Source: an archaeon (GTDB lineage: Archaea > Nanobdellota > Nanobdellia > Woesearchaeales > GW2011-AR4). From it: DNA of 57,750 nucleotides. The first letter of the stretch is position 1, and each line of letters begins with the position of its first letter. Under the pieces are notes generated by a model that worked only from the letters and a program-made list of their open reading frames with translations, did not search any database and was not told the DNA's origin. A program made the position numbers and the translations under genes. Below, in pieces: positions 42,848-51,648 of the stretch. The stretch covers positions 6,242 to 63,991 of the forward strand of contig NZEC01000002.1 in assembly GCA_002688925.1 (NCBI GenBank), written 5' to 3'.

Positions 42848-43324
42848 ATGAAAATGACTGCCGTAGAATTGATTGTTGGCTTAAAAGTTCCCGATAATAC
42901 TGCTATAACAGCATTTAATACCCTGCAAAATATTGGTTATAAACAGCTAAAAAAGCTTGAAAAGTGCGATTATTATAAATTCCACATAACAGAAGACGCT
43001 GATAAATTCAGGGAAAGAATAAGCAAAACAGATATTTTAATCAATGCAAATAAGCATAAATTTTCATTTTCAATTGGAAACAACCAAGATACAGGGGAAA
43101 ATTATAAAAAAGTCAATATCCTGGTGCAGGAACTGGACAATCCAGAAGCCTTGTTAACAACTTTAAGGGAAAGATTAGGATTTAATGAAATAACTAAGCT
43201 TGAAAAAGGAATATTATGGGCACTATCTTTTGATAAAAATGCTGATGCAAAAAATACTGCCAAAGATATAGCAAAAAACTTATTAATGAATGAAAACTAT
43301 CAGAAATTTAAAGTAATAGAATAA
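42848..43324 (+). CDS. PurS-like protein, double length
   Basis: A 158-residue protein between purM and purE. The N-terminal part (V-E-L-I-V-G-L-K-V-P-D-N, then A-F-N-T-L-Q-N-I-G-Y) resembles the start of PurS, the small subunit of FGAM synthase. The C-terminal part (I-T-K-L-E-K-G, then A-K-D-I-A-K-N-L-L-M-N-E-N-Y) resembles the end of PurS, so it looks like two PurS-type ferredoxin-like units in tandem. PurS is normally about 80 residues. Position supports a purine role. PurL and PurQ are not in this window. Confidence 0.65.
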   Translation: MKMTAVELIVGLKVPDNTAITAFNTLQNIGYKQLKKLEKCDYYKFHITEDADKFRERISKTDILINANKHKFSFSIGNNQDTGENYKKVNILVQELDNPEALLTTLRERLGFNEITKLEKGILWALSFDKNADAKNTAKDIAKNLLMNENYQKFKVIE

Positions 43325-43344
43325 AAAACAAAATTAAACAAAAA

Positions 43345-44112
43345 ATGACAGAAGTTTTGGTTTTATTCGGCTCAAAGTCTGATGAAGCGTGTTATAAGAA
43401 TATTATTCATAGTCTTAAAAAGAAAAAAATAAGCTATGACCTTAAGATAGCAAGCGCGCATAAGACTCCTGATGATGTTGACAATATTCTGAAAAAAGAT
43501 TACAAGGTTATAATTTCAGGCGCAGGCTTGTCTGCTGCCCTGCCGGGAGTTGCAGCCTCAAAGACATTAAAACCAGTCATCGGAGTCCCATGCCATGGAA
43601 ATTATCAAGGGTTAGATGCCTTATTATCCATCATGCAGATGCCTCCGGGAATTCCTGTTTTAGGAGTAGGAGTTGAAAAAACAGATATAGCTGCAAACTC
43701 TGCCATAAATATCCTAAAAAAATATGAAAAGGTTGTTTTGGTAGGGGATAAAAACACAAAAGCATTCAAAAAAGCTGAGGAAATTTTTAAAAAATTCAAC
43801 ATTAACCATGCCCACTCAACACAGATATCTGATGATGCAATAAACATAAGTTTTGTCTATTTTAATGAGGAAATTGAAAAGAAAGAGCAGCTTGTAATCT
43901 ACTGCCCATTATTGTTAAAAGACGATGATAATGCAGAGGCTTCCCTGAACTTATTAAAGCATTCTGAACATGGCTTGTGGGTAGGCCTCAACAACGGCGC
44001 AAATGCCGCTCTGGCAGCAATAGAAATACTTAATATTGATAATAAATACGAAGAGCCATTAACCAAATATAGGAGAGAAATAGCAAAGAAGGTTTCAGAC
44101 AGCAATAAGTAA
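43345..44112 (+). CDS. purE: AIR carboxylase PurE (class II-like), C-terminally extended
   Basis: Carboxylates AIR to CAIR. Residues 1-130 match PurE: F-G-S-K-S-D, I-A-S-A-H-K-T-P-D-D, S-G-A-G-L-S-A-A-L-P-G-V, C-H-G-N-Y-Q-G-L-D and M-Q-M-P-P-G-I-P-V. The H-K-T-P motif, in place of the H-R-T-P of class I, points to class II enzymes that use CO2 directly, so no PurK would be needed. An extra domain of about 115 residues follows the core and is not recognised with confidence. It lies 20 bp after the PurS-like gene. Confidence 0.9.
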   Translation: MTEVLVLFGSKSDEACYKNIIHSLKKKKISYDLKIASAHKTPDDVDNILKKDYKVIISGAGLSAALPGVAASKTLKPVIGVPCHGNYQGLDALLSIMQMPPGIPVLGVGVEKTDIAANSAINILKKYEKVVLVGDKNTKAFKKAEEIFKKFNINHAHSTQISDDAINISFVYFNEEIEKKEQLVIYCPLLLKDDDNAEASLNLLKHSEHGLWVGLNNGANAALAAIEILNIDNKYEEPLTKYRREIAKKVSDSNK

Positions 44113-44252
44113 AAAAACCAATAAAAAATTCCAATAAAAAAATTAAACAAGCGACAACAGCAGTAACATCCCCATCTAAAATTTTTCAAAATAAAAATAA
44201 TAGAATAATAAAAAATAATAAAAACAAAATAATAATTAAAAACAAAACAAAA

Positions 44253-45209
44253 ATGCTAAGCGACGATATACTAAAAGAACAATTAAAAAATACTTTAGAC
44301 AAAACTAACCTTAATATTGGAAAAAAATATGAGGGAAAGGTAAGAGACAGCTATGTTATTGACAATAAAAGGCTAATCATAACAACAGACAGGATATCTG
44401 CCTTTGACAGGGTTTTATGCACATTGCCTTTCAAGGGCCAGGTCCTTAACCAAACAGCAGCATTCTGGTTCGAAAAGACTAAAGATATCGTTAAAAACCA
44501 TGTAATAGATATTCCTGACCCAAATGTATTGGTAGCAAAAGAATGCGAGTTAATTCCGGTTGAGATGGTTATCCGCGGTTATTTAACCGGAGTTACAACC
44601 ACATCTGCCTGGTACAATTATGAAAAAGGCATTAGAAACTTTTGCGGAAATATTCTTCCGGAAGGCATGGAAAAAAACCAGAAATTTGAAAAGCCGATAA
44701 TAACACCTTCTACAAAAGCAGAGAAAGGCGCTCATGACGAATCAATATCAGGAGAAGAGATAGTAAAAAGAGGATTAGTTGATGAAAATATATACAAAAA
44801 GATGGAAAGTGTTGCCCTTGCTTTGTATAATTTCGGCAACCAATATGTAGCAAAAAACAATCTAATCCTTGTAGATACAAAATATGAATTTGGATTGCTG
44901 GATGGAGAGTTAATTCTTATTGATGAAATACACACTCCGGATTCCTCAAGATTCTGGGTAAAAGATACATATGATGAGCTATTCTCAAATAACAAAGAGC
45001 CGCAAAAGCTGGATAAGGAATATGTAAGGCAGTGGCTTGCAGATAAAGGCTTTATTGGCGAAGGAAAAATTCCTTCTATTCCTGACGAAGTAAAAATCGA
45101 GGCTGCAAAGCGCTATATAACAGCTTACGAAATGATAACAGGAAAGGATTTTGAAGCAAAGAATGAGGATATTTTAGCAAGAATTGAGAATAATCTGAAG
45201 AAGATTTAA
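44253..45209 (+). CDS. purC: SAICAR synthetase PurC
   Basis: Joins aspartate to CAIR. The 318-residue protein has G-K-V-R-D-S-Y, R-I-S-A-F-D-R-V, V-I-R-G-Y-L-T-G, P-I-I-T-P-S-T-K-A and L-I-D-E-I-H-T-P-D-S-S-R-F-W, all family signatures. The length matches the longer (yeast-like) form rather than the ~240-residue bacterial form. The 140 bp before it contain only A-rich DNA with no visible gene. Confidence 0.96.
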   Translation: MLSDDILKEQLKNTLDKTNLNIGKKYEGKVRDSYVIDNKRLIITTDRISAFDRVLCTLPFKGQVLNQTAAFWFEKTKDIVKNHVIDIPDPNVLVAKECELIPVEMVIRGYLTGVTTTSAWYNYEKGIRNFCGNILPEGMEKNQKFEKPIITPSTKAEKGAHDESISGEEIVKRGLVDENIYKKMESVALALYNFGNQYVAKNNLILVDTKYEFGLLDGELILIDEIHTPDSSRFWVKDTYDELFSNNKEPQKLDKEYVRQWLADKGFIGEGKIPSIPDEVKIEAAKRYITAYEMITGKDFEAKNEDILARIENNLKKI

Positions 45210-45257
45210 TGCATATAAACCAAAACCTATTAATATATCTTGACTTTCTAAAATTGT

Positions 45258-46007
45258 ATGAAATCAACAGCAATAAAAGCAGCCAGGGAAGCAGGAAAAG
45301 TTCTGATGAAAAATTATGGTAAAATAAAATTTATAAAAACAAAAGAGCGCAACAGCTTTTTTACCAATGTTGATCTGGAAAGTGAAAAAAAAGTCTTCTC
45401 TATAATAAGGAAAAAATTCCCAGATCATAACATTGTTTCTGAAGAATCCGGAAGCTTTGATAAAAAATCCGAATACACATGGTATATCGATCCACTGGAT
45501 GGCACTCACAATTATATCAACAATTTCCCTCTTTTTGGAGTTTCAGTTGCTCTTGCTAAAAATAATATTGTAAAGTATGGAGCAATTTTCCTTCCTTATT
45601 TTAACGAGCTTTACACAGCAGAAAAAAGCAAAGGAGCTTTTTTGAACGGGAAAAGAATCAAAGTCTCAGATAAAAAAAATCTTGAAAAATCATTTGTATT
45701 GACAGAGTTGGCATTAAGAAGAGAAACAGAAAAACTGCGCATTTTATCAAAAATTAAGGATATTGTCTTTGATGCCAGGGTCTTTGGCTGCGCCGTCTTT
45801 TCGCATGCTTACATAGCTAAAGGTTCAGCTGATATTTATATTACCACAAAAACAAACTCTTGGGACATTGCAGCAGGCTTCCTATTAATAGAAGAAGCCA
45901 ATGGTAAAGTTACAGATTTTAACAACAATCCATGGAAGCCAAAAGACGGCTCTTATGTTGCATCTAATAAGCATCTTCATAACAAAATTCTAAATGCTTT
46001 GAAATGA
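45258..46007 (+). CDS. Inositol monophosphatase-family phosphatase
   Basis: A 249-residue Mg2+-dependent phosphatase: E-E-S-G in the first metal site, D-P-L-D-G-T-H-N-Y (metal ligands, with H where most members have T or N), and the C-terminal S-W-D-I-A-A-G. In archaea such enzymes act on inositol monophosphate, fructose 1,6-bisphosphate or both, and the sequence does not decide between these. It follows purC closely and may be co-transcribed. Confidence 0.92.
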   Translation: MKSTAIKAAREAGKVLMKNYGKIKFIKTKERNSFFTNVDLESEKKVFSIIRKKFPDHNIVSEESGSFDKKSEYTWYIDPLDGTHNYINNFPLFGVSVALAKNNIVKYGAIFLPYFNELYTAEKSKGAFLNGKRIKVSDKKNLEKSFVLTELALRRETEKLRILSKIKDIVFDARVFGCAVFSHAYIAKGSADIYITTKTNSWDIAAGFLLIEEANGKVTDFNNNPWKPKDGSYVASNKHLHNKILNALK

Positions 46008-46078
46008 ACTTTTTCTTAAGAAATATTTTTCCTATACCCAATCAAAACCATTTTAAAGACTAATTTTTCAGTATAATT

Positions 46079-47035
46079 ATGCTTGATTTATTCATCTGGA
46101 TAGCAGTTTTTATTGCAAGCCTGATTGTTTTAATCAAAGCCTCGGATTACTTTACAGATTCTGCTGAAAAAATAGGCATATTTTTTGGCCTGCCTGCATT
46201 TATTGCCGGAGTTACTATTGTTGCAGTTGGAACTTCCCTGCCGGAGCTTATCTCATCTATTTTTGCTGTATTAAGAAACTCATCAGAAATAGTGGTTGGA
46301 AATGTTATAGGATCCAATATAACAAATATATTTTTAATATTAGGAATCATTGCCATACTCAGCAAAAAATTAAAAATAGCCTATGAGCTTATTCATGTAG
46401 ACCTGCCATTATTGGTTGGCTCTGCATTTTTATTGGCTATTACTATTTGGGATGGCATTTTTTCTTTAGGTGAAGCATTTTTATGCATTGCAGGCTTTCT
46501 CATCTACCTTAATTATACATTAAACTCAGAAAAAAGGCATAAAGATAAAGAGATAAAAAAAGAGATGAAAGGCCTTAAAATAGAAAAATTGGGGTTTAAA
46601 GTCTGGGCTATTCTTGTTATCAGTGCGTTTTTTATTTTTCTTGGGGCAAAGTACACTATTGAATCGGTCATTGAATTGTCTGAAATACTGAATGTAGGAA
46701 AAGAAATAATAGCGCTTACTGCTGTAGCTCTTGGAACATCACTGCCTGAATTGACCGTAAGCGTTGCCGCAATAAGAAAAGGAAAGCCTGAGATTGCTGT
46801 TGGAAATGTTCTTGGCTCAAATATATTCAATTCTTTTTTAGTGATGGGAATTCCTGCATTGTTTGGAACCTTAATTATTCCCAATAATATACTTATATTT
46901 GCGCTGCCTATCATGATAATAGCGACATTGCTTTTCTTTTTTATAACACAGGAAAAAGAAATCACAAGATGGGAAGGATGGCTTTTAGTTCTTTTCTATG
47001 TTTTCTTTGTTGGGAAAATAGTGGGGTTGTTTTGA
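46079..47035 (+). CDS. CaCA-family sodium/calcium antiporter
   Basis: A 318-residue membrane protein of about ten spans with the two alpha-repeats of the family: G-T-S-L-P-E-L-I-S-S followed by G-N-V-I-G-S-N-I-T-N in the first half, and G-T-S-L-P-E-L-T-V-S followed by G-N-V-L-G-S-N-I-F-N in the second. The inverted-repeat layout and length match YrbG-like exchangers. The exact ion is not predictable. A TATA-like element lies about 25 bp before the ATG. Confidence 0.94.
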   Translation: MLDLFIWIAVFIASLIVLIKASDYFTDSAEKIGIFFGLPAFIAGVTIVAVGTSLPELISSIFAVLRNSSEIVVGNVIGSNITNIFLILGIIAILSKKLKIAYELIHVDLPLLVGSAFLLAITIWDGIFSLGEAFLCIAGFLIYLNYTLNSEKRHKDKEIKKEMKGLKIEKLGFKVWAILVISAFFIFLGAKYTIESVIELSEILNVGKEIIALTAVALGTSLPELTVSVAAIRKGKPEIAVGNVLGSNIFNSFLVMGIPALFGTLIIPNNILIFALPIMIIATLLFFFITQEKEITRWEGWLLVLFYVFFVGKIVGLF

Positions 47036-47124
47036 TAAAAGAACGTAAAATATTTAAATAAAGCATACCAAAAACAAGATAATCGATTATTTAATAAAAA
47101 TATTGGTTAAAAAGAGAGGTAAAA

Positions 47125-47769
47125 ATGGGTGCAGATAATAAACACGGAAATACTATTCTGCTGGCAATAGTTTTTGGTATATTGGCAGGAGGAATAACAG
47201 CTTATGCTGTTGTTAATTCCCAAACAGGAAAAAGTCCGGAAGAAAAAACAACAGATCAATTAATCAAGGAATTCTATGATGTGGAAACAGCAGTTTCTAT
47301 AAGCCCGCATGGCTTAAGAAAGCATATGGGAGAAGATGACACTTACATTCTTATTGACCTTAGAAGCCAGGAAGAATATGAAGAAGAGCATATTACAACT
47401 GCTGTCAATGTTCCCGCATATAAGGACAGGGATCATTCTGATTACGGCGCTATTGATAGGATTGTAAGCACATTCAAGCAGTTGCAGGCAGAAAATCCGG
47501 ATAAAGACTTCATTGTTTACTGTTACAGTGCACCATGCATGACCGGAAGAAAAATCGGAAAGATTCTGGCTGACAACGGAATATTTGTAAAGCACCTTGG
47601 CGTTGGCTGGAATGAGTGGAGATATGATTGGGAATCATTCAATCATCCCCATGAATGGGCTACAACAAGTTCAGACCAGTACATTTCAAGCGGCCCAGAG
47701 CCGGGAACTTTAAGTCCTGACCTTGTAGGCACAGGCTGCCCAATAGGAAGCGATGAGCTAGGCTGTTAA
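47125..47769 (+). CDS. Membrane-anchored extracytoplasmic rhodanese
   Basis: A 214-residue protein with one N-terminal membrane span (about 10-30) and a rhodanese domain (about 55-175): L-I-D-L-R-S-Q-E-E-Y, then the active-site loop V-Y-C133-Y-S-A-P-C138-M-T-G-R. The loop is longer than usual and has a second cysteine, so it may work as a thiol/disulfide or persulfide carrier. A tail of about 40 residues ends with cysteines (G-T-G-C, L-G-C). It is 2 bp before the thioredoxin-like gene, with which it should act outside the membrane. A TATA box near 47047-47060 and an AGAGGT Shine-Dalgarno precede it. Confidence 0.85.
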   Translation: MGADNKHGNTILLAIVFGILAGGITAYAVVNSQTGKSPEEKTTDQLIKEFYDVETAVSISPHGLRKHMGEDDTYILIDLRSQEEYEEEHITTAVNVPAYKDRDHSDYGAIDRIVSTFKQLQAENPDKDFIVYCYSAPCMTGRKIGKILADNGIFVKHLGVGWNEWRYDWESFNHPHEWATTSSDQYISSGPEPGTLSPDLVGTGCPIGSDELGC

Positions 47770-47771
47770 CG

Positions 47772-48167
47772 ATGAAAAAAATACTTTTATTTATTTCTTT
47801 AATTATTGGTATTTTTGCTGCTTCTTGCAGTCAGCAGGAAGCTTCAGAAATACAGGAAGATTTAGGTCCTTCTGAATTTGATGATTTTGCAAAATGCATT
47901 CAAGCAAGTGGCCTAAAGATGTACGGCCAGTATACCTGCGGTACATGCAAGAAGCAAAGGGAGCTTTTTGGCCCTTCTTTCCGTTTTGTCGGTGAGATAG
48001 AATGCCATCCTCGCGGAGAAAATCCGCAAACTCAGCTATGTTTGGAAAGAGACATCAAAAAAACCCCAACATGGATTTTGGAAAAAGACGACAAAGCTAT
48101 AGAAACGCTTGAAGGATTCCAGACTTTAGAAACATTATCAGAATTATCAGGTTGCCCGTTAGAATAA
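47772..48167 (+). CDS. Thioredoxin-like lipoprotein
   Basis: A 131-residue protein with a lipoprotein signal (F-A-A-S-C19) and a thioredoxin fold: C56-G-T-C59 in M-Y-G-Q-Y-T-C, extra cysteines at 42 and in I-E-C-H-P, and the cis-proline P-T-W. The F-A-K-C-I-Q-A-S-G-L-K-M-Y-G lead-in resembles the thioredoxin domains fused to VKOR proteins. It probably oxidises, reduces or isomerises disulfides at the cell surface, recharged by CcdA downstream. Confidence 0.85.
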   Translation: MKKILLFISLIIGIFAASCSQQEASEIQEDLGPSEFDDFAKCIQASGLKMYGQYTCGTCKKQRELFGPSFRFVGEIECHPRGENPQTQLCLERDIKKTPTWILEKDDKAIETLEGFQTLETLSELSGCPLE

Positions 48168-48178
48168 TGTAATTAGGA

Positions 48179-48326
48179 TTAATGCAAAAGCCAGTGCTTA
48201 TGCGGAGCCTTAGAGGGCTTCTCAACTTCGCAAAACTGCGTTTTGCTCAGGTCGCTTAGCACAACCTTTTGGGAATTAATCCATTGGCAATTTACGCATA
48301 AGCACTGGCTTCAACAACACTAACCC
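48179..48326. repeat. 148-bp inverted-repeat element (MITE/REP-like)
   Basis: Perfect 17-bp inverted ends AAGCCAGTGCTTATGCG (48188-48204) and its complement (48295-48311) enclose 90 bp containing a second hairpin, GCAAAAC-TGC-GTTTTGC (48230-48246). The right arm reappears at 2926-2955. The element fills nearly the whole 167-bp gap between the thioredoxin and CcdA genes and could form one long RNA hairpin in their transcript. No transposase is encoded in it. Confidence 0.85.
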
Positions 48327-48334
48327 TTTAAAAA

Positions 48335-49048
48335 ATGGTTGAGCAGCTTACTTTAGGAATAATAATTGTAGCAGCATTAGCAGACAGCATCAACCCCTGT
48401 GTTTTTGGAGTATTAATATTTCTATTAGCTTATATGGTTGCTGTCTTTAAAAATAGGGCAAAGATGCTTATTGCCGGATTAATTTATACATCTGTTGTCT
48501 ACCTCTCTTATTTTTTGATTGGGATAGGCATAGTTGCATTTACGCAGTCAACAGGAGTTGTAAAGCCGTTCTACTGGTTTGCAGCTGTAATCGCAATTTT
48601 AGCAGGAATTCTTGAAGTAAAGGATTATTTTTGGTATGGACGTGGCTTTTCCTTGCAGATGATTCCAGGCGGAGCAGAAAAAATAAAGAAAATCTCAAGC
48701 ACAATGAAGAGATTAGAGACAACACATCCAATGCTCAGCTTAGGCATCTCTGGTTTGCTTGGATTCCTCGTAGTTCTTTTTGAGTTTCCATGCACCGGTG
48801 CCCCGTATCTTGCTGTTATAGCATTGATATCAACAGGAGATTATGCATCCGGAATACCATTGCTATTATTATATAATTTAATATTCATACTCCCATTATT
48901 TGTGATAATAGGTCTCGTATACATGGGCCACACCTCTCATAAGCTGGAGAAATGGAGAAAACAGCACAGGGGCTTGATGAGATTAGGAATTGGACTGTTT
49001 TTACTGGCATTCGGAGCTTATTTAATATACACAGCATTGCAATTGTGA
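48335..49048 (+). CDS. CcdA/DsbD-like thiol-reductant transporter
   Basis: A 237-residue membrane protein with six predicted spans that passes reducing equivalents across the membrane. The paired redox cysteines are present: N-P-C22-V-F-G in the first helix and F-P-C153-T-G-A-P-Y in the fourth. It would reduce the rhodanese and thioredoxin-like partners encoded just upstream. The insertion of the inverted-repeat element between them may have separated or altered their expression. Confidence 0.93.
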   Translation: MVEQLTLGIIIVAALADSINPCVFGVLIFLLAYMVAVFKNRAKMLIAGLIYTSVVYLSYFLIGIGIVAFTQSTGVVKPFYWFAAVIAILAGILEVKDYFWYGRGFSLQMIPGGAEKIKKISSTMKRLETTHPMLSLGISGLLGFLVVLFEFPCTGAPYLAVIALISTGDYASGIPLLLLYNLIFILPLFVIIGLVYMGHTSHKLEKWRKQHRGLMRLGIGLFLLAFGAYLIYTALQL

Positions 49049-49057
49049 GGAAAAAAA

Positions 49058-49357
49058 ATGAAAAACGTAAAAAAATGTAAGAACTGTATTGTAAAAAGAA
49101 AAGGCCACACAGAAGAGTTTGACGAAAAAAAGGTTTATGGATCTGTTTATGCAGCCTGCGCCAGTGCGCACTATGACGAGCCAAACTGCGAGAAACACGC
49201 TGATGAAATAACAAAAAAAATCAAAGCCTTTGCAAAAGGAAAAAAAGATATTTCATCAGCAGTTATCCATAAAAAGGTAAACAACGAATTGAAAAAGAAA
49301 GATAAAGAGCTGGCATTTTTCTATGAGCACCATCTGCCTGATTTGAAGAGGCTTTAG
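49058..49357 (+). CDS. Stand-alone ATP-cone domain protein
   Basis: A 99-residue protein made of one ATP-cone: V-K-R-K-G-H-T-E-E-F-D-E-K-K-V-Y-G-S-V-Y-A-A, then the helix D-E-I-T-K-K-I, then I-H-K-K-V-N-N-E-L-K-K and F-F-Y-E-H-H. Three cysteines precede and interrupt it (C7, C10 and C34). ATP-cones sense ATP/dATP in ribonucleotide reductases and NrdR. As a lone domain beside redox genes its role is unclear. It lies 9 bp after the CcdA-like gene. Confidence 0.85.
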   Translation: MKNVKKCKNCIVKRKGHTEEFDEKKVYGSVYAACASAHYDEPNCEKHADEITKKIKAFAKGKKDISSAVIHKKVNNELKKKDKELAFFYEHHLPDLKRL

Positions 49358-49441
49358 CAAATATAAAATTTTCAGAAGTAATTAATTTGAGTTTAAATCA
49401 AAATAACAAATTTTAAATAATCTAAATAGAATATTGTAATA

Positions 49442-51475
49442 ATGACAGTTAAAAAAGATTTTAATAAAGCAGAAAAATTAGAAAAAAGAGAAGCAAAATG
49501 GCTCAAAGGTGAATCTTCTTACATCAGTAATTTTAGAGATGCCATCAAAAATAGGGACAATAAAAAAGCAAAAAATATAATTAAAAGACTAGTGAAATAC
49601 CAGGAAGTTTTAGAACGGTACCATATAAGGGTTTTACGGGCAATTATTATCCTGGAAGAGGATTTTCCCCATATTTATTTTAAGGAATCAATTGAACAAT
49701 ATAAGAATAAAATTCATAATCTTTACATTGATTCAGAGAGATATTTTAAAAAAGATTATGGAAGTATTGCAAAATTTTCAACACAGCTTAATTCTTATGT
49801 AGATGATAATAAATGGAAAGAACTTTCAAATGCTCTTATAATAATCGAAAAATCGATTAGGGACTGGATTAGCTTAGATAAGCAATTAATCGAATTCGAA
49901 AAAAAGATGTATGAACAGAGAAGCAAAGTTACCACAGTTGTTTTTGAGGCAATAAACAAAATTGACCCAAAATCATCTAATTCTGCTGAAATTCAAAAAA
50001 ACTTATTAGTAATAAAATCCAATATTGACACGTATGGAAATATCTATTCAGAGAAAGAAAGAAAAAGGTTTATTACCCCTTTCAAAAAATTAGTTATATC
50101 TGGATTTCTAACTGTTACAATGGCAATTACAATGCTAACTACGGTTGGCTGTGGTAAGAATGAAGTTAACCCAATCATAGATATTACTCCGAAAGTCTCA
50201 GTGAGTAAAAAAGGAGATATTGTTTCTGCTATTCCGATGACAGGATTAGAAAAAACTCAACCACAAAAAGAGATTACTGACCCAAAGCTGATTGAGGAAT
50301 ATAAAGAATTAAAAACTGAATACCAAACAACCGGAAAAATCAATATAAAGCTATTGTCTAACTTGTATTGGGGCATTCAGGCAAGAAAACACATAAAAGA
50401 AAGTTCAAGAAATTATTATTCTCAAGAATTTTTCCGCCTTGCGTATGCAATTGATAGAAAATATAAGCTTAGGGGCCAAGGAAATGCCACTGATAATCTA
50501 GCCCTTGTAAAAATGGGGGTTATGCAGCCAATAAAAAAATATAACAAAGCAGCTAATTCAATTGTTCACCCTGTGACAATAGAAAAATCCCAATGTTACA
50601 GTAGCTCAATTCTTACAGTGTTGACTTATTTTAACATAATGGCAAGGCATCTAGAAAATATTTCAAAAAGCTACAGGTATAATTATATTGACCCGGTAGT
50701 TTTTATTTATACAGATGGACATGTACTACCTGGTACAATCGTTGGCTCAAAGTTTTTTGGAACTGAATCAACAGATAAGGGCAAAGCCAGAATAGATTTT
50801 GGAACTAAGGCTAGGCTTAAGCAAGGAAAAAATAACATATATATTGTAAAAGCTGATAAGGCAATTGCCTGTCAGATTGCCTTAGCATTTAAAGATAAAG
50901 TATTTGCAAAAAAATTAGAACAAGATGCTTTTGTATTTAAGCATATACCTAATGAAGGTACATACAGTGAAGCTTCTGATGAGGCATCTGGAACTGGTTT
51001 TGAAAATCCATTTGCTTTTGGCAAGTCAAGACAACTTGAAGGAGATTTTGACATGGAATCCAACGATTCTTTCCAACCTTTTTCAGCACTGCCTGTTTAT
51101 TCTGGTGCAAGTGGTAGTGCTAAACCTGATACAGAAGTTCGGCAGACTACAGAGAAATTGACATTTAATAAATCAAATTTATCAGAGATAGAGCAGAAAA
51201 AGTGTTTAAAAATATTGTCTGCTTACCTTAGATGGTTTAATGATAACAACGTTGGGAAAACAAATTATATTGACGCAAATATATTAGGTCAAGTCAATAA
51301 TATGGGATTTACCGAGGCCTCTTACATACTTGAAAAACAAGACAGAATTAACTTTATGAGTAAATCTTTTGGAGTCTTTTTACGAGAAGCAAAGAAATTT
51401 ACTGGCAAGTCCAGTTTCGGATGGAAAGAAGGTTATGATGAGATTGCGAAAGCAATTGATAGATATTTAAAATAA
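49442..51475 (+). CDS. Large hypothetical membrane protein
   Basis: A 677-residue protein of unknown family. Residues 1-205 are charged helices with coiled-coil character. A single hydrophobic segment (about 217-236) ends in T-T-V-G-C-G. The remaining 440 residues include an alpha/beta region (S-Q-C-Y-S-S-S-I-L-T-V-L-T-Y, then F-I-Y-T-D-G-H-V-L-P-G), a low-complexity Ser/Pro-rich linker (about 510-570) and a helical C-terminal domain (590-677). The cysteine at the end of the span could be lipidated only if the N-terminal part were removed. A TATA box (about 49410-49420) lies upstream. A diverged copy of its C-terminus follows at 51649-51927. Confidence 0.6.
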   Translation: MTVKKDFNKAEKLEKREAKWLKGESSYISNFRDAIKNRDNKKAKNIIKRLVKYQEVLERYHIRVLRAIIILEEDFPHIYFKESIEQYKNKIHNLYIDSERYFKKDYGSIAKFSTQLNSYVDDNKWKELSNALIIIEKSIRDWISLDKQLIEFEKKMYEQRSKVTTVVFEAINKIDPKSSNSAEIQKNLLVIKSNIDTYGNIYSEKERKRFITPFKKLVISGFLTVTMAITMLTTVGCGKNEVNPIIDITPKVSVSKKGDIVSAIPMTGLEKTQPQKEITDPKLIEEYKELKTEYQTTGKINIKLLSNLYWGIQARKHIKESSRNYYSQEFFRLAYAIDRKYKLRGQGNATDNLALVKMGVMQPIKKYNKAANSIVHPVTIEKSQCYSSSILTVLTYFNIMARHLENISKSYRYNYIDPVVFIYTDGHVLPGTIVGSKFFGTESTDKGKARIDFGTKARLKQGKNNIYIVKADKAIACQIALAFKDKVFAKKLEQDAFVFKHIPNEGTYSEASDEASGTGFENPFAFGKSRQLEGDFDMESNDSFQPFSALPVYSGASGSAKPDTEVRQTTEKLTFNKSNLSEIEQKKCLKILSAYLRWFNDNNVGKTNYIDANILGQVNNMGFTEASYILEKQDRINFMSKSFGVFLREAKKFTGKSSFGWKEGYDEIAKAIDRYLK

Positions 51476-51488
51476 AAAATAAAAAAAA

Positions 51489-51626
51489 TCAACCTTTCTT
51501 CATCTCTTTTTCAAGCTGACACTCAATAATATCGATGATGTTATCATATTTCTCTTCACAATCCAAAAAATCAGGATCATTCATATCAATGCACATTCCT
51601 TTTTTAGACACAATGTTTTGTTTCAT
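51489..51626 (-). CDS. 45-residue acidic protein, minus strand
   Basis: A short ORF with a well-placed GAGGTG Shine-Dalgarno (about seven bases before the ATG at 51624-51626). The peptide is acidic with three cysteines (K-K-G-M-C-I-D-M, F-L-D-C-E-E-K-Y, I-I-E-C-Q-L-E-K-E) and a helical C-terminus. No family is recognised. It converges on the 677-residue gene. It could be a small regulator or antitoxin, but nothing beside it supports a toxin partner. Confidence 0.5.
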   Translation of the reverse strand: MKQNIVSKKGMCIDMNDPDFLDCEEKYDNIIDIIECQLEKEMKKG

Positions 51627-51648
51627 TTCCATTCACCTCACACAAATA

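Noticed and set aside
51535-51648. Plus-strand ORF start with a hydrophobic N-terminus before the duplicate remnant
   Set aside because: It is antisense to the well-supported small minus-strand gene 51489-51626. Similarity to the large protein begins only after it.
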